Positions 1 to 10,589 of a stretch of 64,000 nt of DNA are shown here, in pieces. A model generated the notes under the pieces. It saw nothing but the letters and a program-made list of their open reading frames with translations. It was not told where the DNA came from and did not search any database. The DNA lies in assembly GCF_002575655.3 (NCBI RefSeq), contig NC_053035.3, positions 91,909,322 to 91,973,321 on the forward strand, read 5' to 3'. This DNA is from Aegilops tauschii subsp. strangulata. Lineage: Eukaryota > Streptophyta > Magnoliopsida > Poales > Poaceae. The position numbers and the translations under genes are program-made. How positions within the stretch are numbered: the first letter of the stretch is position 1; each line of letters opens with the position of its first letter.

Positions 1-570
1 AGCTACTGGTACATACCCTCAGCCCCGAGGGTGAACTACTCCCTCCTCGTCATGGAGAGCGCCGGGATGATGAAGATGGCCACCGGTGAGGGATCCCCCC
101 CTCCGGCAGGGTGCCGGAACAGGGTCCCGATTGGTTTTTGGTGGCTACAGAGGCTTACGGCGGCGGAACTGCCGATCTATTGTGCTCCCCGATGTTTTTA
201 GGGTATATGGACATATATAGGTGAAAGAAGTCGGTCAGGGGAGCCACGAGGGGCCCACGAGGGTGGGGGCGTGCCTCCCTGCCTCGTGGCTTCCTCGAAG
301 CTTCCCTGACGTCTACTCCAAGTCTCCTGGATTGCTTCCGTTCCAAAAATAACTCTCTCGAAGGTTTCATTCCGTTTGGACTCTGTTTGATATTCCTTTT
401 CTTCGAAACACTGAAATAGGCAAGAAAACAACAATTTGGGCTGGGCCTCCGGTTAATAGGTTAGTCCCAAAAATAAGATAAAAGTGTTTAGTAAAGACCA
501 TAAACATCCAAAACAGATAATATAATAGCATGAATACTTCATAAATTATAGATACGTTGGAGACGTATCA
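1..570 (-). mobile_element. Ty3/gypsy LTR, 5' end part, cut by window edge
   Basis: Read on the minus strand the segment starts at 570 with TGATACGTCTCCAACG, the 5' end of a Ty3/gypsy LTR group common in wheat. It shares start and layout with the solo LTR at 3203-4789 (the 'CCGGAGGCCCAGCCCA' stretch is in both) but diverges in its second half. It holds a GC-rich inverted repeat around 240-300 and a TATATA motif near 210. The other end of the LTR lies outside the window, so whether it belongs to a full element or a solo LTR cannot be told. It was inserted in CACTA-type sequence; the five bases next to it (571-575, TCTAG) should be the TSD. Family name uncertain (Sabrina-like from memory). Confidence 0.8.
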
Positions 571-938
571 TCTAGCATGGCAGACGGATTACGCAGAAAA
601 CTCGTGTGCGATGGCGCACAAATCGCACACAGTTCATATGTTGGCCCGTGTGCCTTACATACTGTTTCCCAAACGCTTTGTTACGACATACCGCATGGTT
701 TCACTGCATCATTAGAAATGCTTAATCACCGATACCACACGTGCGAAAGAATTTAGTGTGTGCTGCATCGCACACGATTACATTTTGGAAGGCCTCTGGA
801 TCACTGCTCCATATCCCCGACGGTTTCTGGGTCGTGTGGGAAGGACACCCTATCGCACACACTCACTTGGCGATGGTTCCAAATGCCGTCGCGGAAAGGG
901 GTTAAAAACCATTTGTTTAGGACCGACGCGCACCAGTG
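571..938 (-). mobile_element. CACTA transposon end (element 1), minus orientation
   Basis: Read on the minus strand from 938 it starts CACTGGTGCGCGTCGG and stays closely similar to the left end of the large CACTA element at 2743, including the stretch after CCGTCGGGGATA. It carries the short subterminal motifs typical of CACTA ends, many copies of CGCACAC/GTGTGCG. No coding region is visible. The interior is lost to the gypsy LTR at 1-570 and to the window edge. The outer flank (939 on) is a ~500-bp tandem-repeat unit, so this CACTA inserted into that repeat; ATA at 939-941 may be one copy of its 3-bp TSD. Confidence 0.75.
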
Positions 939-1281
939 ATAGTTTTTACCCCAGCATGTTGATGCCATTCCATGATAGCATGCCAAGGTTCATGAATTTC
1001 AGATGGGTTTTGGATTTACTAGAATTACAAAATCAAGTACCTCAACATTTGCCGGAGAGCCACGCTGCCGTGGTGTTCGAAATTCATCCCCATTTCTTGC
1101 ATGGGACATAAGCATAAACCCATGGACACATATATGATTTTACAACCCATGTTGGTGCATCGGAGCATGTGCATGTGCTTTAATTTTGAATTGTCCACCT
1201 GAAATGGCTAGAAAACCAATTTATTGCATAAAATTTCCAAACGAACCCTGAGTAATTCCAATTTTTTTACGACACACATAT
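939..1281 (-). repeat. Diverged unit of a ~500-bp tandem repeat
   Basis: On the minus strand this matches the units at about 7530-9530: the 'ATGCACATGCTCC' core, the 'GTCCCATGCAAGAAATGGG' stretch and the 'CTTGGCATGCTATCATGGA' stretch occur in the same order. It is the flank of both the CACTA end at 571-938 and Angela copy 1 (start 1282), so this repeat is older than both. Its own parent element cannot be seen, though the other array lies within a CACTA element. Confidence 0.75.
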
Positions 1282-2742
1282 TGTTGGGGAACGTAGTATT
1301 TCAAAAAATTTCCTACAATCACGCAAGATCTATCTAGGAGAGGCATAGCAACGAGCAGGGAGAGTGTGTCCACGTACCCTCGTAGACTGAAAGCGGAAGC
1401 GTTTTGTAACGCGGTTGATGTAGTCGAACGTCTTCACGATCCAACCGATCCAAGTACCGAACGTACGGCACCTCCGTGTTCAGCACACGTTCAGCACGAT
1501 GGAGTCCCTCGAGCTCTTGGTCCAGTTGAGGATGAGGGAGAGTTCCGTCAGCACGACGGCGTGGCGACGGTGATGATGAAGTTACCGGCGCAGGGCTTCG
1601 CCTAAGCACTACGATGATATGACCGAGGTGTTAACTGTGGAGGGGGCGCTGCACACGGCTAGGAACAATTGATGTGTGTTCTAGGGGTGCCCTCCCCACG
1701 TATATAAAGGAGGGAGAGGGAGGGAGGCAGCCTAGGGCGCGCCCAAGTAGGAGGAATCCTACTTGGGCCCCAAGTCCAATTTGCCCCCCTACCATATTTG
1801 GACAAGGGGGAAAGGAAGGAGGGGGGGAGGGGAAGGAAGTAGGAGTCCTACTTCATACTTTCCTTTTCCTCCTCTCCTTTCCCATTCCCCCCACGTGGCT
1901 GGCCCTATAGGAGGCGCACCAGCCCCTTGTGGGCTGGTGTGTTCCCTTACTTGGCCCATTAAGCCCATATCTTTGTCGGGGTTGCCCGGAACCCCTTCCG
2001 GTGACCCGGTATCACCCGGAACACTTCCGGTGTTCAAATACAATCGTCCTATATATGAATCTTTACCTCTCGGCCATTTAGAGAATCCTTGTCATGTCCG
2101 TGATCTCATCCGGGACTCTGAACAAACTTCAGTCATCAAATCACATAACTCATAATACAAATCTTCATCGAACGTTAAGCGTGCGGACCCTAAGGGTTTG
2201 AGAACTATGTAGACATGACCGAGACACATCTTTGTTCGATAACCAATAGCGGAACCTGGATGCTCATATTGGCTCCTACATATTCTACGAAGATCTTTAT
2301 CGGTCAAACCGCATAACAACATACATTGTTCCCTTTGTCATCGGTATGTTACTTGCCCGAGATTCGATCGTCGGTATCATCATACCTAGTTCAATCTCGT
2401 TACCGACAAGTCTCTTTACTCGTTCCGTAATGCATCATCCTGCAACTAATTCATTAGCCACATTGCCTGCAAGGCTTATAGTGATGTGCATTACCGAGAG
2501 GGCCCAGAGATACCTCTCCGATACACGGAGTGACAAATCCTAATCTCGATCTATGCCAACCCAACAAACACCTTCGGAGACACCGGTAGAGCATATTTAT
2601 AATCACCCAGTTATGTTGTGACGTTTGATAGCACACAAGGTGTTCCTCCAGTATTCGGGAGTTGCATAATCTCATAGTCAGAGGAACATGTATAAGTCAT
2701 GAAGAAAGCAATAGAAATAAAACTCAACGATCAAAATGCTAA
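1282..2742 (-). repeat. Angela copy 1, 3' LTR, distal part
   Basis: Starts TGTTGGGGAACGTAGT (the LTR's 3' end on the minus strand) and matches the Angela copy 2 LTRs throughout. It holds the LTR promoter region (TATATAAAGG near 1701 as the reverse of a TATA box) and a near-perfect hairpin at about 1743-1769 (CCAAGTAGGA / TCCTACTTGG). The last three bases, TAA at 2740-2742, are one copy of the TSD of the CACTA element that splits the LTR. Joined with 13307-13580 the LTR is about 1735 bp, the usual Angela length. Confidence 0.92.
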
Positions 2743-3202
2743 CACTGGTGCACGTCGGTCCTAAACAAACGGTTTTTACCCATTTCCGCGACGGCATTTG
2801 GAACCGTCGCCAAGTGAGTGTGGGCGATAGGGGGGTCCTTCCCACAAGACCCAGAAACCGTCGGGGATAGGGAGCCTTGATGCATACAGTTGTCCCTATA
2901 TAAACGTTTCCGATATCTCGAATATCCCAAACGCTTCATCCTTGCTACTCGTTTGTGCTCGCATTGCCATCACAGTCGGAGTCTTGTGGTTCTGCCTAAA
3001 ACCAGGTAGATTCCAGGCACGGGAGTTTTCCAGGCAGATTCTAGGCACGGGAGTTTTACGATGCCTGGCACATCACAAATAGTTCATGATTATAAACCGT
3101 GTACGATGGGTAGACAATCACACACATTTAGTTTTCCCGCACCGTATGTGATAGTGTCTGACATCACACACACTTTGCAAACGGCAACTGTGTGCATGCT
3201 TG
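2743..3202 (+). repeat. CACTA left terminal and subterminal region
   Basis: Contains the terminal CACTGGTGCACG and a copy of the CCGTCGCCAAGTGAGTG...CCGTCGGGGATAGG stretch shared with the CACTA end at 571-938, then degenerate ACACACA/TGTGATA motifs and two copies of CCAGGCA...GGGAGTTTT near 3005-3060. It continues after the nested LTR at 4795-5080. In this superfamily subterminal repeats bind the transposase; no gene is visible here. Confidence 0.75.
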
Positions 3203-4789
3203 TGATACGTCTCCAACGTATCTATAATTTTTGATTGCTCCATGCTATATTATCTACTGTTTTGGACATTATTGGGATTTATTATTCACTTTTATATTAT
3301 TTTTGGGACTAACCTATTAACCGGAGGCCCAGCCCAGAATTGCTGTTTTTTTGCCTATTTCAGAGTTTCGCAGAAAAAGAATATCAAACGGAGTCCACAC
3401 GGAATGAAACCTTCGGGAACGTGATTTTTAGGAAGAATATGATCCAGGAGACTTGGACCCTACGTCAAGAAACAAAGGAGGAGGCCACGAGGTAGGGGGG
3501 CGCGCCTACCCCCCAGGGCGCGCCCTCCACCCTCGTGGGCCCCCTGTTGCTCCACCGACGTACTCCTTCCTCCTATATATACCTACGTACCCCCAAACAA
3601 TCAGATACGGAGCCAAAAACCTAATTCCACCGCCGCAACCTTCTGTACCCACGAGATCCCATCTTGGGGCCCATTCCGGAGCTCCGCCGCAGGGGGAATC
3701 CATCATGGAGGGCTTCTATATCAACACCATAGCCTCTCCGATGAAGTGTGAGTAGTTTACTTCAGACCTTCGGGTCCATAGTTAGTAGCTAGATGGCTTC
3801 TTCTCTCTTTTTGGATCTCAATACAATGTTCTCCCCCTCTCTCGTGGAGATCTATTCGATGTAATCTTCTTTTGCGGTGTGTTTGTTGAGACCGATGAAT
3901 TGTGGGTTTATGATCAAGATTATCTATGAACAATATTTGAATCTTCTCTGAATTCTTTTATGTATGATTTGTTATCTTTGCAAGTCTCTTCGAATTATCA
4001 GTTTGGTTTGGCCTACTAGATTGACCTTTCTTGCAATGGGAGAAGTGCTTAGCTTTGGGTTCAATATTGCGGTGTCCTTTCCCAGTGACAGTAGGGGCAG
4101 CAAGGCATGTATTGTATTGTTTCCATCGAGGATAACAAGATGGGTTTTTTTATCATATTGCATGAATTTATCCCTCTACATCATGTCATCTTGCTTAAGG
4201 CGTTACTCTGTTCTTATGAACTTAATACTCTAGATGCATGCTGGATAGCGGTCGATGTGTGGAGTAATAGTAGTAGATGCAGGCAGGAGTCGGTCTACTT
4301 GTCTCGGACGTGATGCCTATATACATAATCATACCTAGATATTCTCATAACTATGCTCAATTCTGTCAATTGCCCAACAGTAATTTGTTCACCCACCGTA
4401 AAATATTTATGCTCTCGAGAGAAGCCACTAGTGAAACCTATGGCCCCCGGGTCTATCTTCATCATATTAATCTTCCAACACTTATTTATTTCCTTTGATT
4501 TTACTTTGCTTTTATTTTACTTTGCATCTTTATCACAAAAATACCAAAAATATTAACCTATCATATCTATCAGATCTCACTCTCGTAAGTGACCGTGAAG
4601 GGATTGACAACCCCTTATCGCGTTGGTTGCGAGGATTTATTTGTTTTGTGTAGGTGCGAGGGACTCGTGCGTAACCTCCTACTGGATTGATACCTTGGTT
4701 CTCAAAAACTGAGGGAAATACTTACGCTACTTTGCTGCATCACCCTTTCCTCTTCAAGGGAAAACCAACGCAGTGCTCAAGAGGTAGCA
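3203..4789 (+). mobile_element. Solo LTR of a Ty3/gypsy element, nested in the CACTA
   Basis: The LTR starts TGATACGTCTCCAACG and ends AAGAGGTAGCA (1587 bp). It is flanked by a perfect 5-bp TSD, GCTTG, at 3198-3202 and 4790-4794. One LTR with an intact TSD and no internal region is the signature of LTR-LTR recombination. It holds a TATATATA box near 3574 and a GC-rich inverted repeat near 3482-3540. Family likely of the Sabrina/WHAM (Athila-lineage) group, named from memory. Confidence 0.92.
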
Positions 4790-4794
4790 GCTTG

Positions 4795-5079
4795 CACATG
4801 TTTCCTCTCTGTGAACCGTCTCGGATTATGGTGTATATCACAAATGTTTGTGTTTTAGCAACCGTGTGTGCCGCAATGACCTGCACAACGTAATTTCGCC
4901 CTAATTTAATTGCTGCTATTTAAAATTGTACCTAATTTAAACTTGAAAGTAGGCTATAGCTTTATTCATATCCATTAGGTTCAAACGACCAATGCATTAT
5001 TCGATTCAAGGTACATATGTTTAAGAATTACATAAGCACCAAATAAAGAATGATGTACCAGGGTTCTATACTCGTACTA
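4795..5079. other. CACTA subterminal sequence, no gene
   Basis: AT-rich sequence with scattered degenerate motifs such as ATCACAAATG and CCGTGTGTG that continue the CACTA left subterminal region after the nested solo LTR. No coding potential seen. Confidence 0.5.
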
Positions 5080-5144
5080 TTACAGATGGTAAAGAAAGAG
5101 GCGACAGACATTCCAGTTGCTGAACAAGGTGAAGCGGAATGGCC

Positions 5145-5525
5145 CTATTGTGCTCTCCTGGATGCAGAAGGCATGCAGGACTCTAGTCCAACCCCTTGTG
5201 ATGGGCGGCCGCCAATTATGTAGTTTGAGAGGTAATCTTGAGGAAACTGCTTTAGGATCCACTACAAAAGAAAAAAGATTCAGATATTGTCATCTAACAC
5301 AACTCATTACGGGCAGTAAAAAGAAGGCTACACGGTTCTTACTTACCATCCTGCAGTTCACTGTTGTCTTGCATAAAGTGTAAAAAAATAGTTCGATTGA
5401 CATCTTTTGACCCATTTTAATGACAATCTTTATCAGTTTCCTCACTTGATGCTGGTTCATGAATATCTCATTGCCCCATACGCATAAAGGGTCGAAGTGT
5501 GGATCTTTGGCAATGATATATGTAC
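5145..5525 (-). pseudogene. Two-exon gene fragment, possibly B3-like, in the CACTA
   Basis: On the minus strand an open exon starts after a TTTTAG acceptor (5525) and ends at ATG|GTAAGT (5347). A second exon starts after TTTTGTAG (5261) and, in the phase set by the first, reads on to a TAG at 5145-5147. The predicted peptide (YIIAKDPHFDPLCVWG...ELFFYTLCKTTVNCRM, then KQFPQDYLSNYI) is not low-complexity and has the pattern of alternating hydrophobics seen at the start of some plant B3 domains, but I do not recognise it firmly. Upstream exons were not found. It is probably another host fragment picked up by the transposon. What is visible: good splice sites and an open frame; what is inferred: gene origin. 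Confidence 0.35.
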
Positions 5526-6274
5526 CTAAAAGCACCAAGTTAATATTAGAAGATAAACAACAATTGAAAAATGATGTAGTACAACACTCCATCCATCCCA
5601 TTATATAAGATTTTATTACATGTATATCTAGACATCATCAGAACATTAAGGTAACACTCTTCCTTGTTGCTATGTAGCCTGGGATTGCATATTTAGTCAT
5701 TCAGTACAATGCATGTTGCTAAACAACAATTGAAAAACGAAAAGGCATGTTAACTGCAATATCCTTAACAACAACCAAATATTGTAATTCATAGAGGTAT
5801 TGCTGAAACTGTTATTGATGAAATTGAACTGCACGGCAAATAGATGCTCGTATAGAGCATCACATTGTGAAGAACTGAAATAAACAAGTCATAAGGACAT
5901 CTCTAGGCGATCCTTAAAAAGTTAAAGGACTAAAACCCATAGTGGATATATATATATATACTCCAGCAATTTTTGGCCTTTTCTAGTCGATCCCCTAAAC
6001 TTAAGGTTGTAAACTTCAATTTAATCAAGTTCAAAGCAGGTTCAACCGAAAGTAGCATGCATTCAAACATAAACATAGATAGTTTTGCATAACCGAACAT
6101 AAAACATAAATTTAAACTAAGATAAACTACTTTCGGTCGAAGTAGAGGTCGAGCCAATCCTTCCTCGCATGTACGCGTGCCGCGAGTCAGGTCCGGGCCA
6201 GTGCCGTCGTCGGGGTCGTTGGGCAAGGCACTCCTCCACTCGCGATAACCTCGCCGCCCTTGGCGCTGCCGTCC
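5526..6274. other. AT-rich spacer inside the CACTA
   Basis: No gene recognised. Contains a short (TA)n run near 5946-5960. GC content rises sharply from about 6120, where the 3' flank of the AP2/ERF-like gene begins. Confidence 0.5.
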
Positions 6275-6849
6275 TCACCGCATTTCGACCTCGTCATCGG
6301 AGGAGAGCACGATAACCTCACCGCCCTCCGCGCCGGCAAATATCGTCCGCTCCGCCTCCACGAGCTCTGGGTGCTGCCGGCGGAGCTCTTGCATGTAGGT
6401 CTCGTCGGCGACCTCGGCCTCGAGGCGCTCCCATGCCTCGTGGTCCTCTCGCGCCATAGTTGAGCTCACCACCCCTGGCTCCGGCGGAACAAGGTGGACC
6501 GGACGTGTGCCGAAGGGGAAATTGAGCCTAGCCGCCACGCCGTGGTAGCGGACCTGCCAGCGGTCGTACTCCATAGCCGTGAGCTCGGCCGCGTGGAAGC
6601 TACCGAGCCACCGGCGGGTGTGGGTCTCTCGATCTGTAATATCGGCGACCCACGTCCCCCACCGCCACTGCCGAACCCTGAGGTAGGACTTCGTCGGCTG
6701 TCGGGTCCGAGGGAGGACAGGGAAGTCCTCGAACCGGCATAGGGGCGCGGCGGCGGGCGAATCGGGCCCGCGGAGGACGACGGGGACACCTCGGTGGCCA
6801 CCTCGCCGGCGTAGGGCGAAAAGGCCGCGGTAAACCTCCTTTTGGCCAT
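6275..6849 (-). pseudogene. AP2/ERF-domain gene copy, frameshifted, captured by the CACTA
   Basis: A minus-strand frame ending in TGA at 6275-6277 encodes an AP2/ERF DNA-binding domain: YLRVRQWRWGTWVADI, then RRWLGSF, AAELTAMEYDR and AARLNFP, matching the three strands and helix of the family (about 59 residues). It is followed by an acidic tail ending SSDDEVEMR. The frame is open up to 7015, but the likely start is the ATG at 6849 (MAKRRFTAAFSPYAG...), which is in another frame; the two join if one base is gained or lost near the stretch coding LPRTRQPTK. AP2/ERF proteins are plant transcription factors. Several domain positions are unusual (for example W where R or K is common before RWG). 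GC-rich coding sequence unlike its AT-rich surroundings, consistent with capture of a host gene. Expression unknown. Confidence 0.7.
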
Positions 6850-7015
6850 TGGCTCCTTGAGCTCCCCGGCGCACGGGCAGAGGTTGAGGATGGAGGCGCC
6901 GACAATGGCCGCGACCTACCAAGGGTTTCGAGGGTTGTGTGTGTCTGTGTGAGCGGAGGTTTTGGGGTGTGTGTGGAGGGGGAGCAAGGTTGTGTTTGAG
7001 GAAATACTGCCGCAA

Positions 7016-7529
7016 CTGAAAATTTTACTAGGCGGGAGTAACAAGGCGGCGCTACTGAAAATTTGGATCAAGGGCGAGCAGATATTTTTGAGATTGCGAG
7101 GGATGCAGAGGCGGGAGAAAAATGCCGGGGCTACTGAAAATTTGAATCAAGGTACTGAAGCAGAGTGGGAGTAACAGACATTTCACACAGTCCGCACATA
7201 CTAATCGTGTGCTATCAAACATTAAAACCTTCCAGACGGTAGGTATTTTCGAGATTGCGAGGGATGCAGAGGCATGAGTTTTTGGGGAGTGAGCTAGTGT
7301 GCTTGACACGCCGGCTGTGGACTGTGGCCGACGCACCTTCTCACGTAAGCCATAGGCATACTATACACCGACGGTGCTCCAATATATTTTGTACTACATC
7401 TCACACGGTTGGTGATAATAAACTGTGTGGGGGTCTACTTGATTTGAATTACAAAATGGGGTCACGACGGCAATGGATCCTGTTTGAATTGCTAGACCTT
7501 TTATCCGCAGTGAACATACAACTATATGT
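7016..7529. other. CACTA interior, no gene; degenerate subterminal-like motifs
   Basis: Holds two copies of 'TTGCGAGGGATGCAGAGGC' (near 7095 and 7254) and motifs such as ATCTCACACGG and ATAAACTGTGTG that resemble the subterminal repeats of the element. No coding sequence seen. Confidence 0.45.
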
Positions 7530-9530
7530 GTGTCGTCAAAGAATTGGAATTATTCAGGGTTCATTTGGACATTTTATACAATAAACTGGGTTTCTAGCCA
7601 TTTCACGTGCACAATTCAAAATTAAACTACATGCACATGCTCCGGTGCATACAAATTGGTTGAAAAATCAAATCTGTGTCCTTCAGTGCATGCTTAGGTC
7701 CCATGGAAGAAATGGGAATGAATTTTTCGGGGTTCGTTTGGCCTTTTTATACATTAACTGTGTTTTGTAGGCATTTTATATGCATATTTCAAATTTGAAC
7801 TACAAGCACATGCTCCAATGCACTAAAGTTGGTTGAAAAAGCACATGTGTGTCCTTGGGTGAATTTCTAGGTCCCATGCAAGAGATTGGAATGAAATTCA
7901 AACACCAGGGCACTGTTGATTGCCGGCAAAACGTTGAGATGCCTGGTTTTTAAAATTCTAGTAAATCCAAAACTCGTCTGAAATTCATGAAACTTGGCAT
8001 TCTATCATGGAGCGGCATCAACATGCTGTGGTAAAAATTTGTCTCATTTGGGGCAGGTTCGGCTATATGCTTCTCACAACAAGCATGATGGTTTCGATAG
8101 GGAACGTCCCACCTTTGGGGACGAAACGATATCCATTGCCTCTTATTGCTTTCAAATTTTTTCTCGTGTCAACATAGAACAACAGGAGTGTTGTGTCAAT
8201 TTTTGGGATTTTTCGGGGTTCGTTTGGACATTTTTATGCATTAACCGGGTTTCCAATGCATTTATGTGCATAATTAAAATTTGAACTACATGCACATGCT
8301 CCAGTGCATATAAATTGGGTGAAAAATCAAATATGTGTCCTTGGGTGCATGCTTAGGTCCCATGCAAGAAATGGGAATAAATTTCAAACACCAGGGCACC
8401 GTTGATTGCCGGCAAAACATTGAGATGCCTGGTTTTTAAATTCTAGTAAATCCAAAACTCGTGTGAAATTCATGAAACTTGGCATGCTATCATGGAGCGG
8501 CATAAACATGCCGTGGTAAAAAAATTGTCCCATTTGGGGCACGTTTGGGTATATGCTTCTCACAAACCAGAGCTTCTCACAACAAGCCTGATGGTTTCGG
8601 TAGGGAACGTACGTCCCACCTTTGGGGACGAAATGATATCCATTGCCTCTTATTGCTTTCAAAAAAATTCTCGTGTCAACATAGAACAACAGGAGTGTTG
8701 TGTCAATTTTTGGGATTTTTCAGGGTTCGTTTGGACATTTTTATGCATTAACTGAGTTTTCTAGGCATTTTATGTGCATAATTCAAAATTGAACTACATG
8801 CACATGCTCCAGTGCATATAAATTGGTTGAAAAATCACATGTGTGTCCTTGGGTGCATGCTTAGGTCCCATGCAAGAGACGGGAATGAATTTCAAACACC
8901 AGGGCACTGTTGATTGCCAGCAAAACGTTGAGATACCTGGTTTTTTAATTCTGGTAAATCCAAAACTCGTCTGAAATTCATGAAACTTGGCATGCTATCA
9001 TGGAGCAGCATCAACATGCCGTGGTAAAAAACTTGTCCCATTTGGGGCAGGTTCGGGTGTATGCTTCGCACAAAACAGAGCTTCTCACAACAAGCATGAT
9101 GGTTTCGGTAGGGAACGTCCCACCTTTGGGTACGAAACGATATCCATTGCCTCTTATTGCTTTCATACATTTTCTCGTGTCAAGATAGAACAACAGGAGT
9201 GTTGTGTCAATTTTTGGGATTTTCGCGGTTCGTTTGGATATTTTTATGCATTAACTGAGTTTTCATTGCATTTATGTGCATAAATCAAATTTGAACTACA
9301 TGCACATGCTCCAGTGCATATAAATTGGTTGAAAAATCAAATCTATGTCCTTGGGTGCATGCTTAGGTCCCATGCAAGAAATGAGAATGAATTTCAAACA
9401 CCAGGGCACCGTTGATTGCCGGCAAAACATCGAGATGCCTAGTTTTTAAATTCTAGTAAATCCAAAACTCGTCTAAAATTCATGAAACTTGGCATGCTAT
9501 CATGGAATGGCAATCAACATGCTGTGGCAT
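7530..9530 (+). repeat. Tandem array of a ~500-bp repeat inside the CACTA
   Basis: The marker GCACATGCTCC recurs at 7633, 7806, 8292, 8800 and 9302, so spacings are 173, 486, 508 and 502 bases: three near-complete units plus a short first unit that lost about 300 bases. Each full unit has the order: GGTTCGTTTGGACATTTTTA, CATGCTCC, GTCCCATGCAAGA, GGGCACTGTTGATTGCC, CTTGGCATGCTATCATGGA, CCCACCTTTGG. The short open frames seen in each unit repeat with it and are not gene-like. Internal tandem arrays are known in Triticeae CACTA elements. A diverged unit occurs at 939-1281 in inverse orientation. Confidence 0.85.
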
Positions 9531-9620
9531 TTTTCGTGTCCATTTTGAGAGAAGGCGCACTCGAATAATGACAGCCAACAAAGGCATTTTGAAAAAATAG
9601 CTGCCACTTTAATATCTCAA

Positions 9621-9839
9621 ATGTTTCAGAATTCAAACAGTGTGCGTTCTTTTAACCATTCACGTGACGCCATGTGTCTTGGTTTTAATGGCTGTAGGAG
9701 GTGCCGTGCGGACAGCTGCCTGACCTTGACTAAACGGGAGGCGTGCGAGCAGTTCGGTGCGCAGGCTGACCGAGAGGCGTGCAAGCTGTCCTCCAATGCG
9801 CAGGCTCACCGGGAAGCGTGCGAGCTATACGATGCGTAG
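9621..9839 (+). other. Short ORF with in-frame tandem peptide repeat
   Basis: An ORF of 72 codons whose 3' half (9735-9845) holds three DNA repeats of 36, 39 and 36 bases, all multiples of three, giving REACEQFGAQAD, REACKLSSNAQAH and REACELYDA. Keeping frame across repeat-length change suggests the segment may once have coded for protein, but there is no known domain and the ORF is short. Lies just upstream of the Pro/Ala-rich ORF. Confidence 0.25.
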
Positions 9840-9985
9840 GCTCACTAGGAAGTGAGCCCTTTGACTTCCATGTCCGCCCGCCTTCCTCTCCATTAATGGT
9901 GCCCGAGCCGCTGTTTAATACGGGCGGTCTTACTGTTCGCCTCCCATTCCCCTCCCTCCCGCAGCCGCAGACCTCCACCAACGCC

Positions 9986-10468
9986 ATGCCGCAGAATGAT
10001 CATCTGCCACTAGTCTTCAAGTTTGGTGAAGTCGACTCCGAGCCGGAGGAGATAGAAAATAAGTAGGAACAGGGCCTCATGGACATGGCCCAGAACAAGC
10101 TGGCCGCGGCGGTTGCTGCCCCCGCTCCCGTCCCCGCTCCCATCCCCGCGCCCGCGCCAGCGACCATCCCCGTAGCATTGACGGGGTCGCCGAGCACTAC
10201 CGTAGAGCTAGAAGCCGCGGGCGTCAGCAAAGTCTCCGCGGACCCGCATGAGCTCGTGTACATGCCAGCGCCAGCGCCCGTGCCCGCGCGCGCCCCTCCA
10301 CCCACCGTGGCACCGGCCCCCGTGCGTTTGGCTGCAACCGCCGCGCCTGTGCCTGTGTCCGTGCACGCGCCCCCTCAGCGGCATGGGACGCTGCCGTCGA
10401 CCGCTACCTCTCAGCGGTGCGAGTTGCCATCCTCCCGTGCCCCGCTCGTCGATCGCGCGATGACATGA
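9986..10468 (+). pseudogene. Pro/Ala-rich ORF with one in-frame stop, captured gene-like segment
   Basis: From the ATG at 9986 (MPQNDHLPLVFKFGEV) the frame runs to a TAG at 10064-10066 and then continues in the same frame to TGA at 10466-10468. The product begins with an acidic stretch (DSEPEEIEN) and goes on as a long Pro/Ala/Val low-complexity run. GC content and codon third positions are high, unlike the AT-rich transposon around it. A separate frame at 10501-10587 ends in an Arg-rich tail (RRLRRRRK) and could be a further exon. I do not recognise the protein. The stop (AAG TAG GAA) is consistent with a C-to-T change in CAG. Probably a piece of host gene carried by the CACTA. Confidence 0.4.
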
Positions 10469-10589
10469 TGTTTGATTTACATGTGAATAAAATTGTGTGC
10501 TGCCTTGAAGACTTCAACAACGGCGTCCCGGAGGATGACAACAACACCGACGGCGCGGCACGCCGCCTCCGCCGCCGCCGGAAATAGTT

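Noticed and set aside
1334..1609. ORFs on both strands in the Angela LTRs (also 18795-18993, 45846-46193, 52613-52960)
   Set aside because: Same position in every LTR copy, no known domain, overlap on both strands; LTR sequence with chance frames.
3964..4556. Overlapping plus-strand ORFs in the solo LTR at 3203-4789
   Set aside because: Short, without domains, inside an LTR with clear borders and TSD.
5086..5220. Short plus-strand ORF MVKKEATDIPVAEQGEAEWP
   Set aside because: It overlaps the minus-strand two-exon fragment, which has the better splice sites and length; kept as a possibility only.
7994..9283. Repeated ORFs with CVNFWDFSGFVWTFLCIN and similar
   Set aside because: They recur with the ~500-bp tandem units on both strands and decay unit by unit; chance frames in a repeat.
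7530..9530. CRISPR-like or satellite gene array
   Set aside because: Units are about 500 bases without short repeat-spacer structure, in a plant transposon.
10000..10305. Gly/Ala-rich ORF on the minus strand
   Set aside because: It is the shadow of the Pro/Ala-rich plus-strand ORF in GC-rich repeats; codon pattern favours neither strongly but the plus frame continues after its stop.
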